DNA of 64,000 bases from Pseudomonas extremaustralis (lineage in GTDB: Bacteria; Pseudomonadota; Gammaproteobacteria; Pseudomonadales; Pseudomonadaceae), in NCBI RefSeq assembly GCF_900102035.1, contig NZ_LT629689.1:3642001-3706000 (forward strand), in the 5' to 3' direction. The notes beneath the pieces were generated by a model. The model ran no database searches. It was not told the origin of the DNA and saw nothing but the letters and a program-made list of their open reading frames with translations. The translations under genes and the position numbers were made by a program. Positions 1 to 7,946 of this stretch are shown here, piece after piece (within the stretch, counting starts at the first letter, position 1; every line of letters begins with the position of its first letter).

Positions 1-280
1 CGGTGCGGAAGGCAAAGCCCAGCTCGGCGCCCATGTCGCGGATGCGCGCGCGGTTGGCTTGGGACTCTTCGGCGCTGGAGCCGTATTTTTCACTGATGTG
101 TTCGACGATGTTCTGCCCCTCGGCGGGCATGTCCGGGTTCAGTTCGAACGGCTGGAAATGGATCTCGGCCTGCACCTCGTCGCCCAACTGGTCGAGGGCT
201 TCGGTCAGGCCGCGCAGGCCGATGACGCACCAGGGGCAGGACACGTCGCTGACGAAATCGATTTTCAGGGGAGTACTCAT
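1..280 (-). CDS. DsbA-family FrnE-like oxidoreductase (partial)
   Basis: This gene runs off the left edge of the window, so only its first 93 residues are visible. They form the start of a thioredoxin fold with a C15-P-W-C18 active site shortly after the first beta strand. The following text ([14 protein letters not shown]) is typical of the FrnE / 2-hydroxychromene-2-carboxylate isomerase-like branch of the DsbA family. No signal peptide is present, so a cytoplasmic thiol-disulfide oxidoreductase is likely. The ATG at 278-280 is the natural start because the conserved first strand begins five residues later. The exact substrate cannot be told. Confidence 0.85.
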   Translation of the reverse strand, partial: MSTPLKIDFVSDVSCPWCVIGLRGLTEALDQLGDEVQAEIHFQPFELNPDMPAEGQNIVEHISEKYGSSAEESQANRARIRDMGAELGFAFRT

Positions 281-334
281 GGTAGGCAACCTCGCTGGCA
301 TTCATGCGCCACAAAGGTTGCACGATACACCACC

Positions 335-1354
335 TCACAACACCTTCGCTGGCGCCACCGTATCGATCTGCGCCCAATGGGCGGTGTCCGCGCGATGGGC
401 TTGCAGGTACGGCAACACCGCCGTCAGCAACGGCGCCTTGAAAGCTTCCTGGAAACGATGGGCCATGCCGGGAATCAGCTTCAATTGGCTGCCCTGGATA
501 TGCGCGGCCAGGTGCACGCCGTGCATCACCGGCAACAACGGGTCGGCGGTGCCGTGGACCACCAGGGTCGGCACCCGCAGTTGGTTGAGCAACGGCACGC
601 GACTCGGTTCGGCAAGGATCGCCATGATCTGGCGTTTCACCCCCTCCGGGTTGAAGGCGCGGTCGTAGGACAGCGCCGCCTGGTGCAGCAACGCCTGGCG
701 ATCGTCCTGCACATTCGGGCTGCCCAGCGCCGCGAGCAGGTCGGCCTGTTGTTCCAGGGCCACTTCACGGTTGGGCGCGCTGCGCCGCGACAGCAACTGC
801 ACCAGCGCCGCATTCGGCGCCGGCAGGCCTTCGGCACCGGAGCTGGTCATGACCAGCGTGAGGCTTTCCACCCGCTGCGGCGCCATGGCCGCCAGGTGCT
901 GGGCGATCATGCCGCCCATGCTCGCGCCCAGGACGTGGAATTGCTGGATCTGCAACGCGTCCATCAAGCCCAGGGCGTCATCGGCCATGTCCGTCAAGGT
1001 ATACGGCGCCGCCACCGGCAGGCCGAGTTTGTAGCGCAGCACCTCGAAGGTCAGGTTGGCGCTGGCCGGGGCCTGGCGCCAGGTGGACAGGCCGACATCG
1101 CGGTTGTCGTAGCGGATCACCCGGAAACCCTGCTGGCACAGCGCGACGACGACTTCGTCGGGCCAATGGATCAACTGCCCGCCCAGGCCCATCACCAGCA
1201 GCAAGGCCGGGTCGGACGCCCGACCGATACTCTGGTAGGCAATGCTGACCTGAGCGAGGTCGACCGTTTGGGTCGGGACATTGACATCACATCGAGACGC
1301 CGCAAAAGACGGCAGGCCGAACAGTAGAGCGGCCAGTAGAACGAACACACGCAT
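335..1354 (-). CDS. Exported alpha/beta hydrolase
   Basis: A 339-residue alpha/beta-hydrolase-fold protein. The chosen ATG gives a clean signal peptide (about residues 1-19, ending PSFAAS); the frame stays open upstream but has no export signal there. The nucleophile elbow is GASMGG with Ser145, the acid is probably Asp271 in HGTADP, and the catalytic His is His299 in GMAHRF. An RYDNRD motif near residue 81 is typical of esterase/haloperoxidase-like members. It is divergent from metR, with a MetR box in the shared region, so MetR may control it. Substrate unknown. Confidence 0.85.
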   Translation of the reverse strand: MRVFVLLAALLFGLPSFAASRCDVNVPTQTVDLAQVSIAYQSIGRASDPALLLVMGLGGQLIHWPDEVVVALCQQGFRVIRYDNRDVGLSTWRQAPASANLTFEVLRYKLGLPVAAPYTLTDMADDALGLMDALQIQQFHVLGASMGGMIAQHLAAMAPQRVESLTLVMTSSGAEGLPAPNAALVQLLSRRSAPNREVALEQQADLLAALGSPNVQDDRQALLHQAALSYDRAFNPEGVKRQIMAILAEPSRVPLLNQLRVPTLVVHGTADPLLPVMHGVHLAAHIQGSQLKLIPGMAHRFQEAFKAPLLTAVLPYLQAHRADTAHWAQIDTVAPAKVL

Positions 1355-1397
1355 GAAAAACACCAAAACGCAGAACCCCAGTAGAGCGCGAGTCTGA

Positions 1398-1410
1398 TGA
1401 AGTTCGTTCA
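1398..1410. promoter_or_regulatory. MetR binding box
   Basis: The sequence TGAAGTTCGTTCA matches the MetR consensus TGAA-N5-TTCA exactly. It lies between the divergent hydrolase (start 1354) and metR (start 1537), where it could serve autoregulation of metR and control of the hydrolase. The match is seen in the sequence; binding is inferred. Confidence 0.6.
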
Positions 1411-1536
1411 AGCGCGCTGCCACACTTGCATGACAGTTTGATGAAGAATGCCCAGCGGTCATGGTCGACACGAGCGACAACATGAGACAAACTCACGTCA
1501 TCCGACTTTGTCACAAATTGTATTCATGGAGAGCCC

Positions 1537-2454
1537 GTGCTCGAGATCCGTCACCTCAAGACCCTGCACGCCCTGCGCGAAGCCGACAGCCTGGTGGAAG
1601 CCGCCGAACGCCTGCACCTGACGCAATCGGCGCTGTCCCACCAGTTCAAGGAGCTGGAAGAGCGCCTGGGCCTGCCGCTGTTCGTGCGCAAGACCAAGCC
1701 GTTGCGCTTCACCAGCGCCGGCCTGCGCCTGCTGCAACTGGCCGACGCCACCCTGCCCCTGCTGCGCGGCGCCGAGCGTGATATTGCGCGGTTGGCCGGC
1801 GGCACCGCCGGGCGCCTGCACATGGCGATCGAGTGCCACAGTTGCTTCCAGTGGCTGATGCCGACCATCGACCAGTTCCGCGATGCCTGGCCGGAAGTCG
1901 AGCTGGACCTGGCCTCCGGTTTCGCCTTCGCCCCGCTGCCGGCCCTGGCCCGTGGCGACCTGGACCTGGTGGTGACCTCCGACCCGCTGGAACTGCCGGG
2001 TATCACCTACGTGCCGCTGTTCACCTACGAAGCCATGCTGGCGGTGGCCAACCAGCACCCGCTGGCGAACAAGTCCTACATCGTCCCGGAAGACCTGCTC
2101 ACCGAAACCCTGATCACCTACCCGGTGGAACGCGACCGCCTGGACATCTTCACCCGCTTCCTCGAACCGGCCGACGTGGAACCGGCCCAGGTGCGTACCT
2201 CGGAGCTGACGGTGATGATGATGCAACTGGTGGCCAGCGGCCGCGGCGTGTGCGGCATGCCCCATTGGGCGCTGCACGAATACAGCTCGCGCGGTTATGT
2301 GAAGGCCAAGCGCCTGGGCGAGAAAGGCTTGTTTGCGACGCTGTACGCGGGGATTCGTGCGGACATGCTGGACGCGCCGTACATGCGCGATTTCCTGCTG
2401 ACGGCCAAGGACACCTCGTTCTCGACATTGGATGGGGTCAGCGCGGTGCGGTGA
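1537..2454 (+). CDS. metR: LysR-type regulator MetR
   Basis: A 305-residue LysR-family regulator. An N-terminal winged helix-turn-helix (residues about 5-60, with AAERLHLTQSALSHQFKELE) is followed by a periplasmic-binding-protein-like effector domain. The segment around HMAIECHSCFQWLMP is characteristic of MetR, the homocysteine-responsive activator of methionine biosynthesis genes. The GTG start at 1537 gives the usual MetR N-terminus (LEIRHLKTL). A matching MetR box lies about 130 bases upstream. Start codon and length fit the family. Confidence 0.9.
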   Translation: MLEIRHLKTLHALREADSLVEAAERLHLTQSALSHQFKELEERLGLPLFVRKTKPLRFTSAGLRLLQLADATLPLLRGAERDIARLAGGTAGRLHMAIECHSCFQWLMPTIDQFRDAWPEVELDLASGFAFAPLPALARGDLDLVVTSDPLELPGITYVPLFTYEAMLAVANQHPLANKSYIVPEDLLTETLITYPVERDRLDIFTRFLEPADVEPAQVRTSELTVMMMQLVASGRGVCGMPHWALHEYSSRGYVKAKRLGEKGLFATLYAGIRADMLDAPYMRDFLLTAKDTSFSTLDGVSAVR

Positions 2455-2476
2455 ACGCCACCTCCCACCCCGGCGA

Positions 2477-2983
2477 TCACTGCTCCTGCAGTTCGCGCCA
2501 CAGGTGGAGCTTGTCGAAATACTCGACGCCCACCCGTACCGCCAGCGGCTCCAGGCCGAACTGAATAAACCCGCAACGCCGGTACAGCGCAAAGGCGGCC
2601 GCGTTGCCGGCGGTGACGGTCAGTTGGATTACCTTGAGGCGCGGGTGTTTGCGCGCCTCATCAAGTGCCGCTTCCACCAACCGGCGGCCCAGGCCTTGTT
2701 GTTGGTGGGCCGCCGTTACGTACATGCCGAACAGGGTCACTTTGTGCCGGGCCTTCTCTCGAGGCTCGAAGGCCAGCCCGACGATGCCGGCCAGTTCAGC
2801 GCCGACATAGGCGCCGAGCACGCGGTCCAGCGGGTTTTCCAGGCGCTTTTCCCACCAGCTCAACGGCATCGCTGCGCGCTCGGCCACGCTGGAGGTGAAG
2901 GCCTGGGGATAGGCGCCGTAGGCCTCCAGCATCAAGGCCCGATAAGCGTCGGCATCGCTGGCGCCGAGTGCGCGGATCAGCAC
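2477..2983 (-). CDS. GNAT-family N-acetyltransferase
   Basis: A 168-residue GCN5-related acetyltransferase. Motif A with the acetyl-CoA pyrophosphate loop is QQQGLGRRL (about residues 93-101), and motif B appears as NAAAFALYRRCGF near residue 135. The GTG start lies six bases after the stop of the Nudix gene upstream, so the two are probably co-transcribed. The acceptor substrate cannot be predicted. Confidence 0.85.
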   Translation of the reverse strand: MLIRALGASDADAYRALMLEAYGAYPQAFTSSVAERAAMPLSWWEKRLENPLDRVLGAYVGAELAGIVGLAFEPREKARHKVTLFGMYVTAAHQQQGLGRRLVEAALDEARKHPRLKVIQLTVTAGNAAAFALYRRCGFIQFGLEPLAVRVGVEYFDKLHLWRELQEQ

Positions 2984-2988
2984 CGGCG

Positions 2989-3402
2989 TCAGGCCGGTGT
3001 GCTCAGCGAGGCGCGATAGAACGGCAGGATCTGGTCACGGGTCAGGGGCGCCAGCAGCAAGCCGCCATCGCCGGCCGGGTCGATCCAGCGTATCTCTTCG
3101 ATTTCGGCGGCGGGGGTGACGGGGACGTCGATCCGCACTTGGAACAGTTCGGCGTGCACCGTGAAGCCGGGTTCGTTGGCGGCCGGGGCCGAGAAACCGC
3201 CGAGGTAGGCCGCCTGGCCCGGTTCGATCCGCAGGTTCAGTTCTTCGTGCAGCTCGCGGGCCAGCGCCTCGACCGGTTGTTCACCGGCATCGATCTTGCC
3301 GCCCGGTTGCATGAACGCCTGGGTGCCGCGCTTGCGCACCAGCAAAGTCTGGCCGTCGCCGCCGATCAGGAGCGCGGCGGCGATACGGATAGTGGTTGGC
3401 AT
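2989..3402 (-). CDS. Nudix hydrolase
   Basis: A 137-residue protein with a Nudix box at about residues 34-56: GGKIDAGEQ, then the REL-x-EE core that binds Mg2+ and the diphosphate substrate. The final glycine of the consensus is replaced by Leu-Asn. Such proteins hydrolyse nucleoside diphosphates linked to another moiety, for example oxidised nucleotides. It is the first gene of a two-gene unit with the GNAT protein. Substrate not predictable. Confidence 0.88.
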   Translation of the reverse strand: MPTTIRIAAALLIGGDGQTLLVRKRGTQAFMQPGGKIDAGEQPVEALARELHEELNLRIEPGQAAYLGGFSAPAANEPGFTVHAELFQVRIDVPVTPAAEIEEIRWIDPAGDGGLLLAPLTRDQILPFYRASLSTPA

Positions 3403-3448
3403 GAAAAATCACCTTGAATGTAATGACACGAAAATCCGATGAAATGCC

Positions 3449-4795
3449 TCAGCCCAACAGCTGCGGATCTTCCGGCTCCTTGATAAATACGCTGTAGCGG
3501 GCACCCTCCATCGCTTCAAACGCGATCAGCTTGTCCACCAGCGGCAGGTTGAGCACCTTGCCGGCATTGAGCAGCAACATGCCGTTATCGGCGTTGAGAT
3601 TGCGCGCCAGGACCATGCCGGCGGCCAGTTCGCGGGTGGTCAGCACTTTGACATTGGGGTCGCCCAGGGTCACGTCGCTGAGGAACGCGGCGCAGGCCAG
3701 GACGAAGTCTTCGACCATGTCCGGATCATAGAGGCGCCCCGCGTATTTGCGGATGTACAGCAGCGCTTCGTCGCTGTTCATCTGGCGTTCCAGGATCAGG
3801 CCCTTCTGCAGCTCGATGAAGTCCACCGCCAGTTTGAGCAACCGTGCGCCTGCGGGAATCGCGTCACCCTTGAGGTGATCGGGAAACCCGCTGCCGTCCC
3901 AACGTTCCTGGTGATGGCGGATCAGCCGTGCGGCGTCCTTCATCGGTTCCAGGGCCATCAATAGCGACTCGCTCTGGGTCGGGTAGGCGCGATAGCGTTC
4001 GCGATCATTGCTGTGCAGCATGTCCGACGGGGCCGCCATCATGCCGTCGCTCCAGCTCAACTTGCCGATGTTGTAGAGCGCGGCGGCCATGGTCAGGTCA
4101 CGGGCGCTGGCTTCGTCCAGCGCCTGGGCCTTGCAGTACACGCGGATCAGCTCGATCAACTGGCGGTTGGTCTGCTTGTGCCGGGGCAGGCGCAGGTTGG
4201 CCAGCAGGGAAAACACCTCGGTGCCGGTCACATAGCTGCGCTTGAGCTCCTCGTAGGCCAGGTCGAGCATGTCGGCGGTTTGCTGCAGCTCGCTGGTGCG
4301 CGCTTCGACGCGTTTTTCCAGGGTGGCGTTGAGGGCCTTCAACTGCTCGTTCTGATCGCGGGTCAATCGCTCCAGGCGCACGCGCTCGCGCTCGGAATGC
4401 TGGAACTCCAGGGACTGGCGCAAGATCAGGAGCATTTCCTCGTCGTTCCAGGGCTTGCTGATATAGCGGTGGATCTGACCTTCGTTGATCGCCTTGATCA
4501 TCATGCTTATGTCGGCATAGCCGGTCAGCAGGATGCGCGTGGTGCCCGGGTACAGGCGGTGGGTCTCGGCCAACAGCATCGCCCCGTCCATCCCGGGCAT
4601 GCGCGCATCGGTCATGATCAGGTCGATGGGCTGGGCAGCCATGATATCCAGGGCCTGGGCACCGCTGCCGGCCAGCAGCACATCGTAAGGCTGGCCACGC
4701 AGCAGGCGGCGCAGGCTGTTGAGGATCGACTCTTCATCGTCGACCAGCAAAATGGTTGGCTTGTAGGTGGACGTCGTAGCAGTGTGTTCATCCAT
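3449..4795 (-). CDS. Response regulator with degenerate HD-GYP-like output
   Basis: A 448-residue response regulator. The receiver (about residues 13-130) has acidic residues D19/D20, phospho-acceptor D63 and K114. A coiled coil follows (about 135-180), then an HD-GYP-like domain. Where active enzymes have the metal-binding HD pair (LHDIGK), this protein reads LYNIGK at 240-245, so both metal ligands are lost. The HHQERWDGSGFP segment (294-305) is otherwise family-like. A c-di-GMP phosphodiesterase activity is therefore doubtful; a binding or scaffold role is more likely. The ATG at 4795 follows AGGAG at good spacing and is preferred over a TTG 18 bases upstream. It is divergent from a GGDEF-EAL gene. 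Confidence 0.82.
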   Translation of the reverse strand: MDEHTATTSTYKPTILLVDDEESILNSLRRLLRGQPYDVLLAGSGAQALDIMAAQPIDLIMTDARMPGMDGAMLLAETHRLYPGTTRILLTGYADISMMIKAINEGQIHRYISKPWNDEEMLLILRQSLEFQHSERERVRLERLTRDQNEQLKALNATLEKRVEARTSELQQTADMLDLAYEELKRSYVTGTEVFSLLANLRLPRHKQTNRQLIELIRVYCKAQALDEASARDLTMAAALYNIGKLSWSDGMMAAPSDMLHSNDRERYRAYPTQSESLLMALEPMKDAARLIRHHQERWDGSGFPDHLKGDAIPAGARLLKLAVDFIELQKGLILERQMNSDEALLYIRKYAGRLYDPDMVEDFVLACAAFLSDVTLGDPNVKVLTTRELAAGMVLARNLNADNGMLLLNAGKVLNLPLVDKLIAFEAMEGARYSVFIKEPEDPQLLG

Positions 4796-5011
4796 GGCGA
4801 CATCTCCTGGCAAGGGTATTCAGTGGCTTCATTGCGCCCCGACGTGATCCGTCGCTGTACTTGCACAAGCAATGAGCGCTAGATGCACGGTGGGCAAACT
4901 GAGGCTGATTTGACGCCAACCGGCGTACTTATTCAAGGGACCCGTCTATGCTTATGGCATGAAGCCAGTACCACGCCCTGTTTACCGAAGCATTCAAGGT
5001 AAGGAAGCCCG

Positions 5012-5056
5012 ATGCGTAAGATCCTTCAGTTGCCCGCGTCCCGGTGTCAGCCATGA
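5012..5056 (+). CDS. 14-residue leader peptide before the GGDEF-EAL gene
   Basis: A short frame encoding MRKILQLPASRCQP. It has an AAGGAAG Shine-Dalgarno sequence six bases upstream of its ATG, and its TGA overlaps the ATG of the next gene as ATGA. The downstream gene itself has no clear ribosome binding site. The arrangement suggests translational coupling through the leader. No homology is claimed; the evidence is the ribosome binding site and the overlap. Confidence 0.5.
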   Translation: MRKILQLPASRCQP

Positions 5057-6933
5057 ACCCGCGCTCAGGGCGGGCCAATCGACGGATTCTGATCGTCGAC
5101 GACACAACTTCCATCCACGAGGATTACCGCAAGATCCTGTGCGCCGACGCCACCGGCAGCCAATCCCTGGACAGCATCGAGGAAACCCTGTTCGGCACCG
5201 CCCCCAGCGTGCGCCAGACCTTTGTGCTGGACTCTGCCTATCAGGGCCAGGAAGCCCTCGCCCTGGTGAAAAAAGCCCTGGCCGACAACGCGCCCTATGC
5301 CCTGGTGTTCATCGACATGCGCATGCCGCCGGGCTGGGATGGCCTGGAAACCATCGAACAGTTGTGGAACGTCGACCCGAACCTGCAGATCGCCCTGTGC
5401 ACGGCCTATTCGGACTATTCCTTCGAAGCCATCGAAGCGCGCATCCAATACAGCGATCAGTTGCTGATCCTGAAAAAGCCGTTCGACAACCTGGAAATCC
5501 GCCAGATGGCCTGCGCGCTGACCTGGAAATGGCAGTTGGCCCAGGACGCGGCGCTCAAATTGATGGGGCTGGAGCGCACGGTTGAAGAACGCGTGCAGGA
5601 ACTGCTCAAGGTCTCGCACCTGCTGCAATACGATGTCCTGACCGAATTGCCCAACAGCACCCTGCTGGGCGACCGGCTGACCCAGGCCATCGCCGTTTGC
5701 AGGCGCCATGACACCCAATTGGCCGTGATGTTTATCGGCCTGGATCGCTTCAAGCGCATCAACAATGCCCTGGGCTACCCGGTCGGCGATGAAATGCTCA
5801 AGCAAGTCAGCCAAAGCCTGGTGGCCACGGTGCGTGAGTCGGATTCGGTGTTTCGCTATGGTTCCGACGAGTTCGTGCTGATCCTCAACGACATCAAGCA
5901 TCCCCAGCAAACCCAGTACATTGCCGAAAAACTGCTGGCTGCCATCAGCGTGACACGCTACGTGGCCGGGCATGACTTGAGCGTCACCGCCAGCCTGGGC
6001 ATCAGTATTTACCCCAACGACAGTTTCAACACGGTGGCGCTGATCAAGAACGCCGAAACCGCCATGCACAACAGCAAGGCCCGTGGCCCCAACGATTTCA
6101 GTTTCTTCATCAACGAGATGAACCTGCGCGCCCAGGCCCAGCAGAGCCTGGAAAGCGCGATCCGGCAGGGCTTGCAGCGCGATGAGTTTATTTTGCATTA
6201 CCAGCCGAAACTGGATTTGACCAGCGGGCGGATCGTCGGCGCCGAAGCCCTGATCCGCTGGCATCAGCCCGAGCGCGGTTGGATCCAGCCGGTCGACTTC
6301 ATTCCGGTGGCCGAAGACAGCGGCCTGATCGTGCCCTTGAGCCAATGGGTGTTGCGCCAGGCCTGCAAGCAAGTACAAGCCTGGCGTGCCGCCGGCCTGC
6401 CAGAGATGCGTATCTCGGTGAATATTTCGGCGATTGATTTTCGCCAGCGCAACTTTGTCGCCAACCTGACCGCGATTCTGGAGCACACCGGCCTGGCGCC
6501 CGGCTTACTCGAACTGGAGATCACCGAGAGCATGCTGATGCAAAACGTCGAGGACACGTTCGTCACCCTGCGCGGCATCAAGGACCTGGGCGTGCGGCTG
6601 TCCATCGACGATTTCGGCACCGGTTATTCCAGCCTCAGTTACTTGCGAAGGTTTCCCGTCGATGTGCTGAAGATCGATCAATCGTTCGTGCGCGGCTTGG
6701 GCGAAAACAGCCAGGATGCGCGATTGATCAGTGCCATCATCAGCCTGGGCAAGAGCCTGGACTTGAACATCATTGCCGAAGGCGTCGAAACCCTTGAGCA
6801 GTTGGAATTCCTCCAAGCCCACCACTGTGAAGAAGGTCAGGGTTTCCTGTTCAGCAAAGCCGTGTCTGCCGATGACTTCGCCCAATTGATCCAGGCCGGG
6901 CACCCCAGCCTGATGCCCGGCCGATCACTGTGA
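5053..6933 (+). CDS. REC-GGDEF-EAL cyclic-di-GMP protein
   Basis: A 626-residue cytoplasmic protein. The receiver (about residues 10-150) has a long insertion between its first two strands; the phospho-acceptor is D88 in FIDMRMP and the conserved lysine is in LKKPFDN. The GGDEF domain carries GSDEF at 270-274 instead of GGDEF, so cyclase activity is doubtful. The EAL domain is intact: E398-A-L400, ITES, IDDFGTGYSS and IAEGVET are all present. The likely output is c-di-GMP hydrolysis controlled by phosphorylation. Its receiver closely resembles that of the REC-kinase at 9758, placing both in one relay. The start overlaps the leader peptide stop. Confidence 0.88.
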   Translation: MNPRSGRANRRILIVDDTTSIHEDYRKILCADATGSQSLDSIEETLFGTAPSVRQTFVLDSAYQGQEALALVKKALADNAPYALVFIDMRMPPGWDGLETIEQLWNVDPNLQIALCTAYSDYSFEAIEARIQYSDQLLILKKPFDNLEIRQMACALTWKWQLAQDAALKLMGLERTVEERVQELLKVSHLLQYDVLTELPNSTLLGDRLTQAIAVCRRHDTQLAVMFIGLDRFKRINNALGYPVGDEMLKQVSQSLVATVRESDSVFRYGSDEFVLILNDIKHPQQTQYIAEKLLAAISVTRYVAGHDLSVTASLGISIYPNDSFNTVALIKNAETAMHNSKARGPNDFSFFINEMNLRAQAQQSLESAIRQGLQRDEFILHYQPKLDLTSGRIVGAEALIRWHQPERGWIQPVDFIPVAEDSGLIVPLSQWVLRQACKQVQAWRAAGLPEMRISVNISAIDFRQRNFVANLTAILEHTGLAPGLLELEITESMLMQNVEDTFVTLRGIKDLGVRLSIDDFGTGYSSLSYLRRFPVDVLKIDQSFVRGLGENSQDARLISAIISLGKSLDLNIIAEGVETLEQLEFLQAHHCEEGQGFLFSKAVSADDFAQLIQAGHPSLMPGRSL

Positions 6934-6949
6934 CCCAAGGAACGAATAC

Positions 6950-7936
6950 TTGAGCCGCCACCCTTCACGCTCCCCGCGTCTGTCTCTCCGGGGACTCGGC
7001 CTTGCCGTCGCCCTCGGGCTTGGCGCCGCGCAGCCGGCGCTGGCCGCGCCGCTGGATGAACCGCTCACACCGTTGCCGCCGGTACCCCGGCTGGATCCGG
7101 CAACGGTGGAACTGGGTCGCCAGTTGTTCAACGAGAAACGCCTGTCGGTCAATGGCAGCCTGTCCTGCGCCAGTTGCCACCGACTGGCAACCGGCGGGGC
7201 CGACGACAAGCCGTTTTCCCTGGGTTTTGACGGCCAGCCGGTCAAGCTCAATACGCCCACGGTGTTCAACGCCAGCCTGAATTTCAAACAGTTCTGGAAC
7301 GGTCGCGTGGACACCCTCGAGGCCCAGATCGAACAGGTGGTCATCAGCCCGGCGGAAATGGGCAGCGACTGGAAAACCGTGGTCGCCAACCTCACGGCCA
7401 TCCCCCAGTACCAGGCCGCATTCGCCCAGGTGTACCCCGACGGCGTGACGGCGGCCAATGTGCAAAATGCCCTGGCGACCTACGAACGCACCTTGCTGAC
7501 GCCCAACTCGCGTTTCGACCAATACCTGCAAGGCAACACCGACATCCTCACCCTCGAGGAAAAATACGGCTACCAACGCTTCAAGGAATATGGCTGCATT
7601 GCCTGCCATCAAGGCCTGAATATCGGCGGCAACATGTTCCAGAAATTCGGCGTGATGGATGACTATTTCAAAGGCCGTCCCCCCACCGAGACCGACCTGG
7701 GCCGCTACCTGGTGACCCACGACGAAGAAGACCGTAACGTGTTCAAGGTGCCCAGCCTGCGCAACGTCGCCGTCACCGCGCCGTATTTTCACGACGCCTC
7801 GGCCAAGACCCTGGAAGATGCCGTGGATGTGATGTTCAGATTCCAGCTCGGCCGGGTTCCCTCAGCGGAAGACAAGGACCAGATCATCAAATTTCTCAAG
7901 ACCCTGACCGGCCAATGGGCGGGCAAACCTTTATGA
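6950..7936 (+). CDS. Periplasmic di-haem cytochrome c peroxidase (MauG/CcpA type)
   Basis: A 328-residue exported protein. A signal peptide ends at about residue 33 (PALAA). Two haem-c motifs are present: C73-A-S-C76-H77 and C216-I-A-C219-H220, as in bacterial di-haem peroxidases and MauG-like enzymes. Conserved text such as NTPTVFNASLNFKQFWNGR and KVPSLRNVAVTAPYFHD supports the family. The TTG start is preceded by AAGGA at eight bases. It sits 16 bases after an EAL gene and 10 bases before a histidine kinase gene, an unusual context for a peroxidase that suggests a role in sensing peroxide or redox state. Confidence 0.88.
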   Translation: MSRHPSRSPRLSLRGLGLAVALGLGAAQPALAAPLDEPLTPLPPVPRLDPATVELGRQLFNEKRLSVNGSLSCASCHRLATGGADDKPFSLGFDGQPVKLNTPTVFNASLNFKQFWNGRVDTLEAQIEQVVISPAEMGSDWKTVVANLTAIPQYQAAFAQVYPDGVTAANVQNALATYERTLLTPNSRFDQYLQGNTDILTLEEKYGYQRFKEYGCIACHQGLNIGGNMFQKFGVMDDYFKGRPPTETDLGRYLVTHDEEDRNVFKVPSLRNVAVTAPYFHDASAKTLEDAVDVMFRFQLGRVPSAEDKDQIIKFLKTLTGQWAGKPL

Positions 7937-7946
7937 GCAGACGGTC

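Noticed and set aside
4907..4940. A sigma-70 promoter starting with TTGACG before the GGDEF-EAL gene
   Set aside because: The nearest -10 like hexamer is only about 14 bases away, too short a spacer to be convincing.
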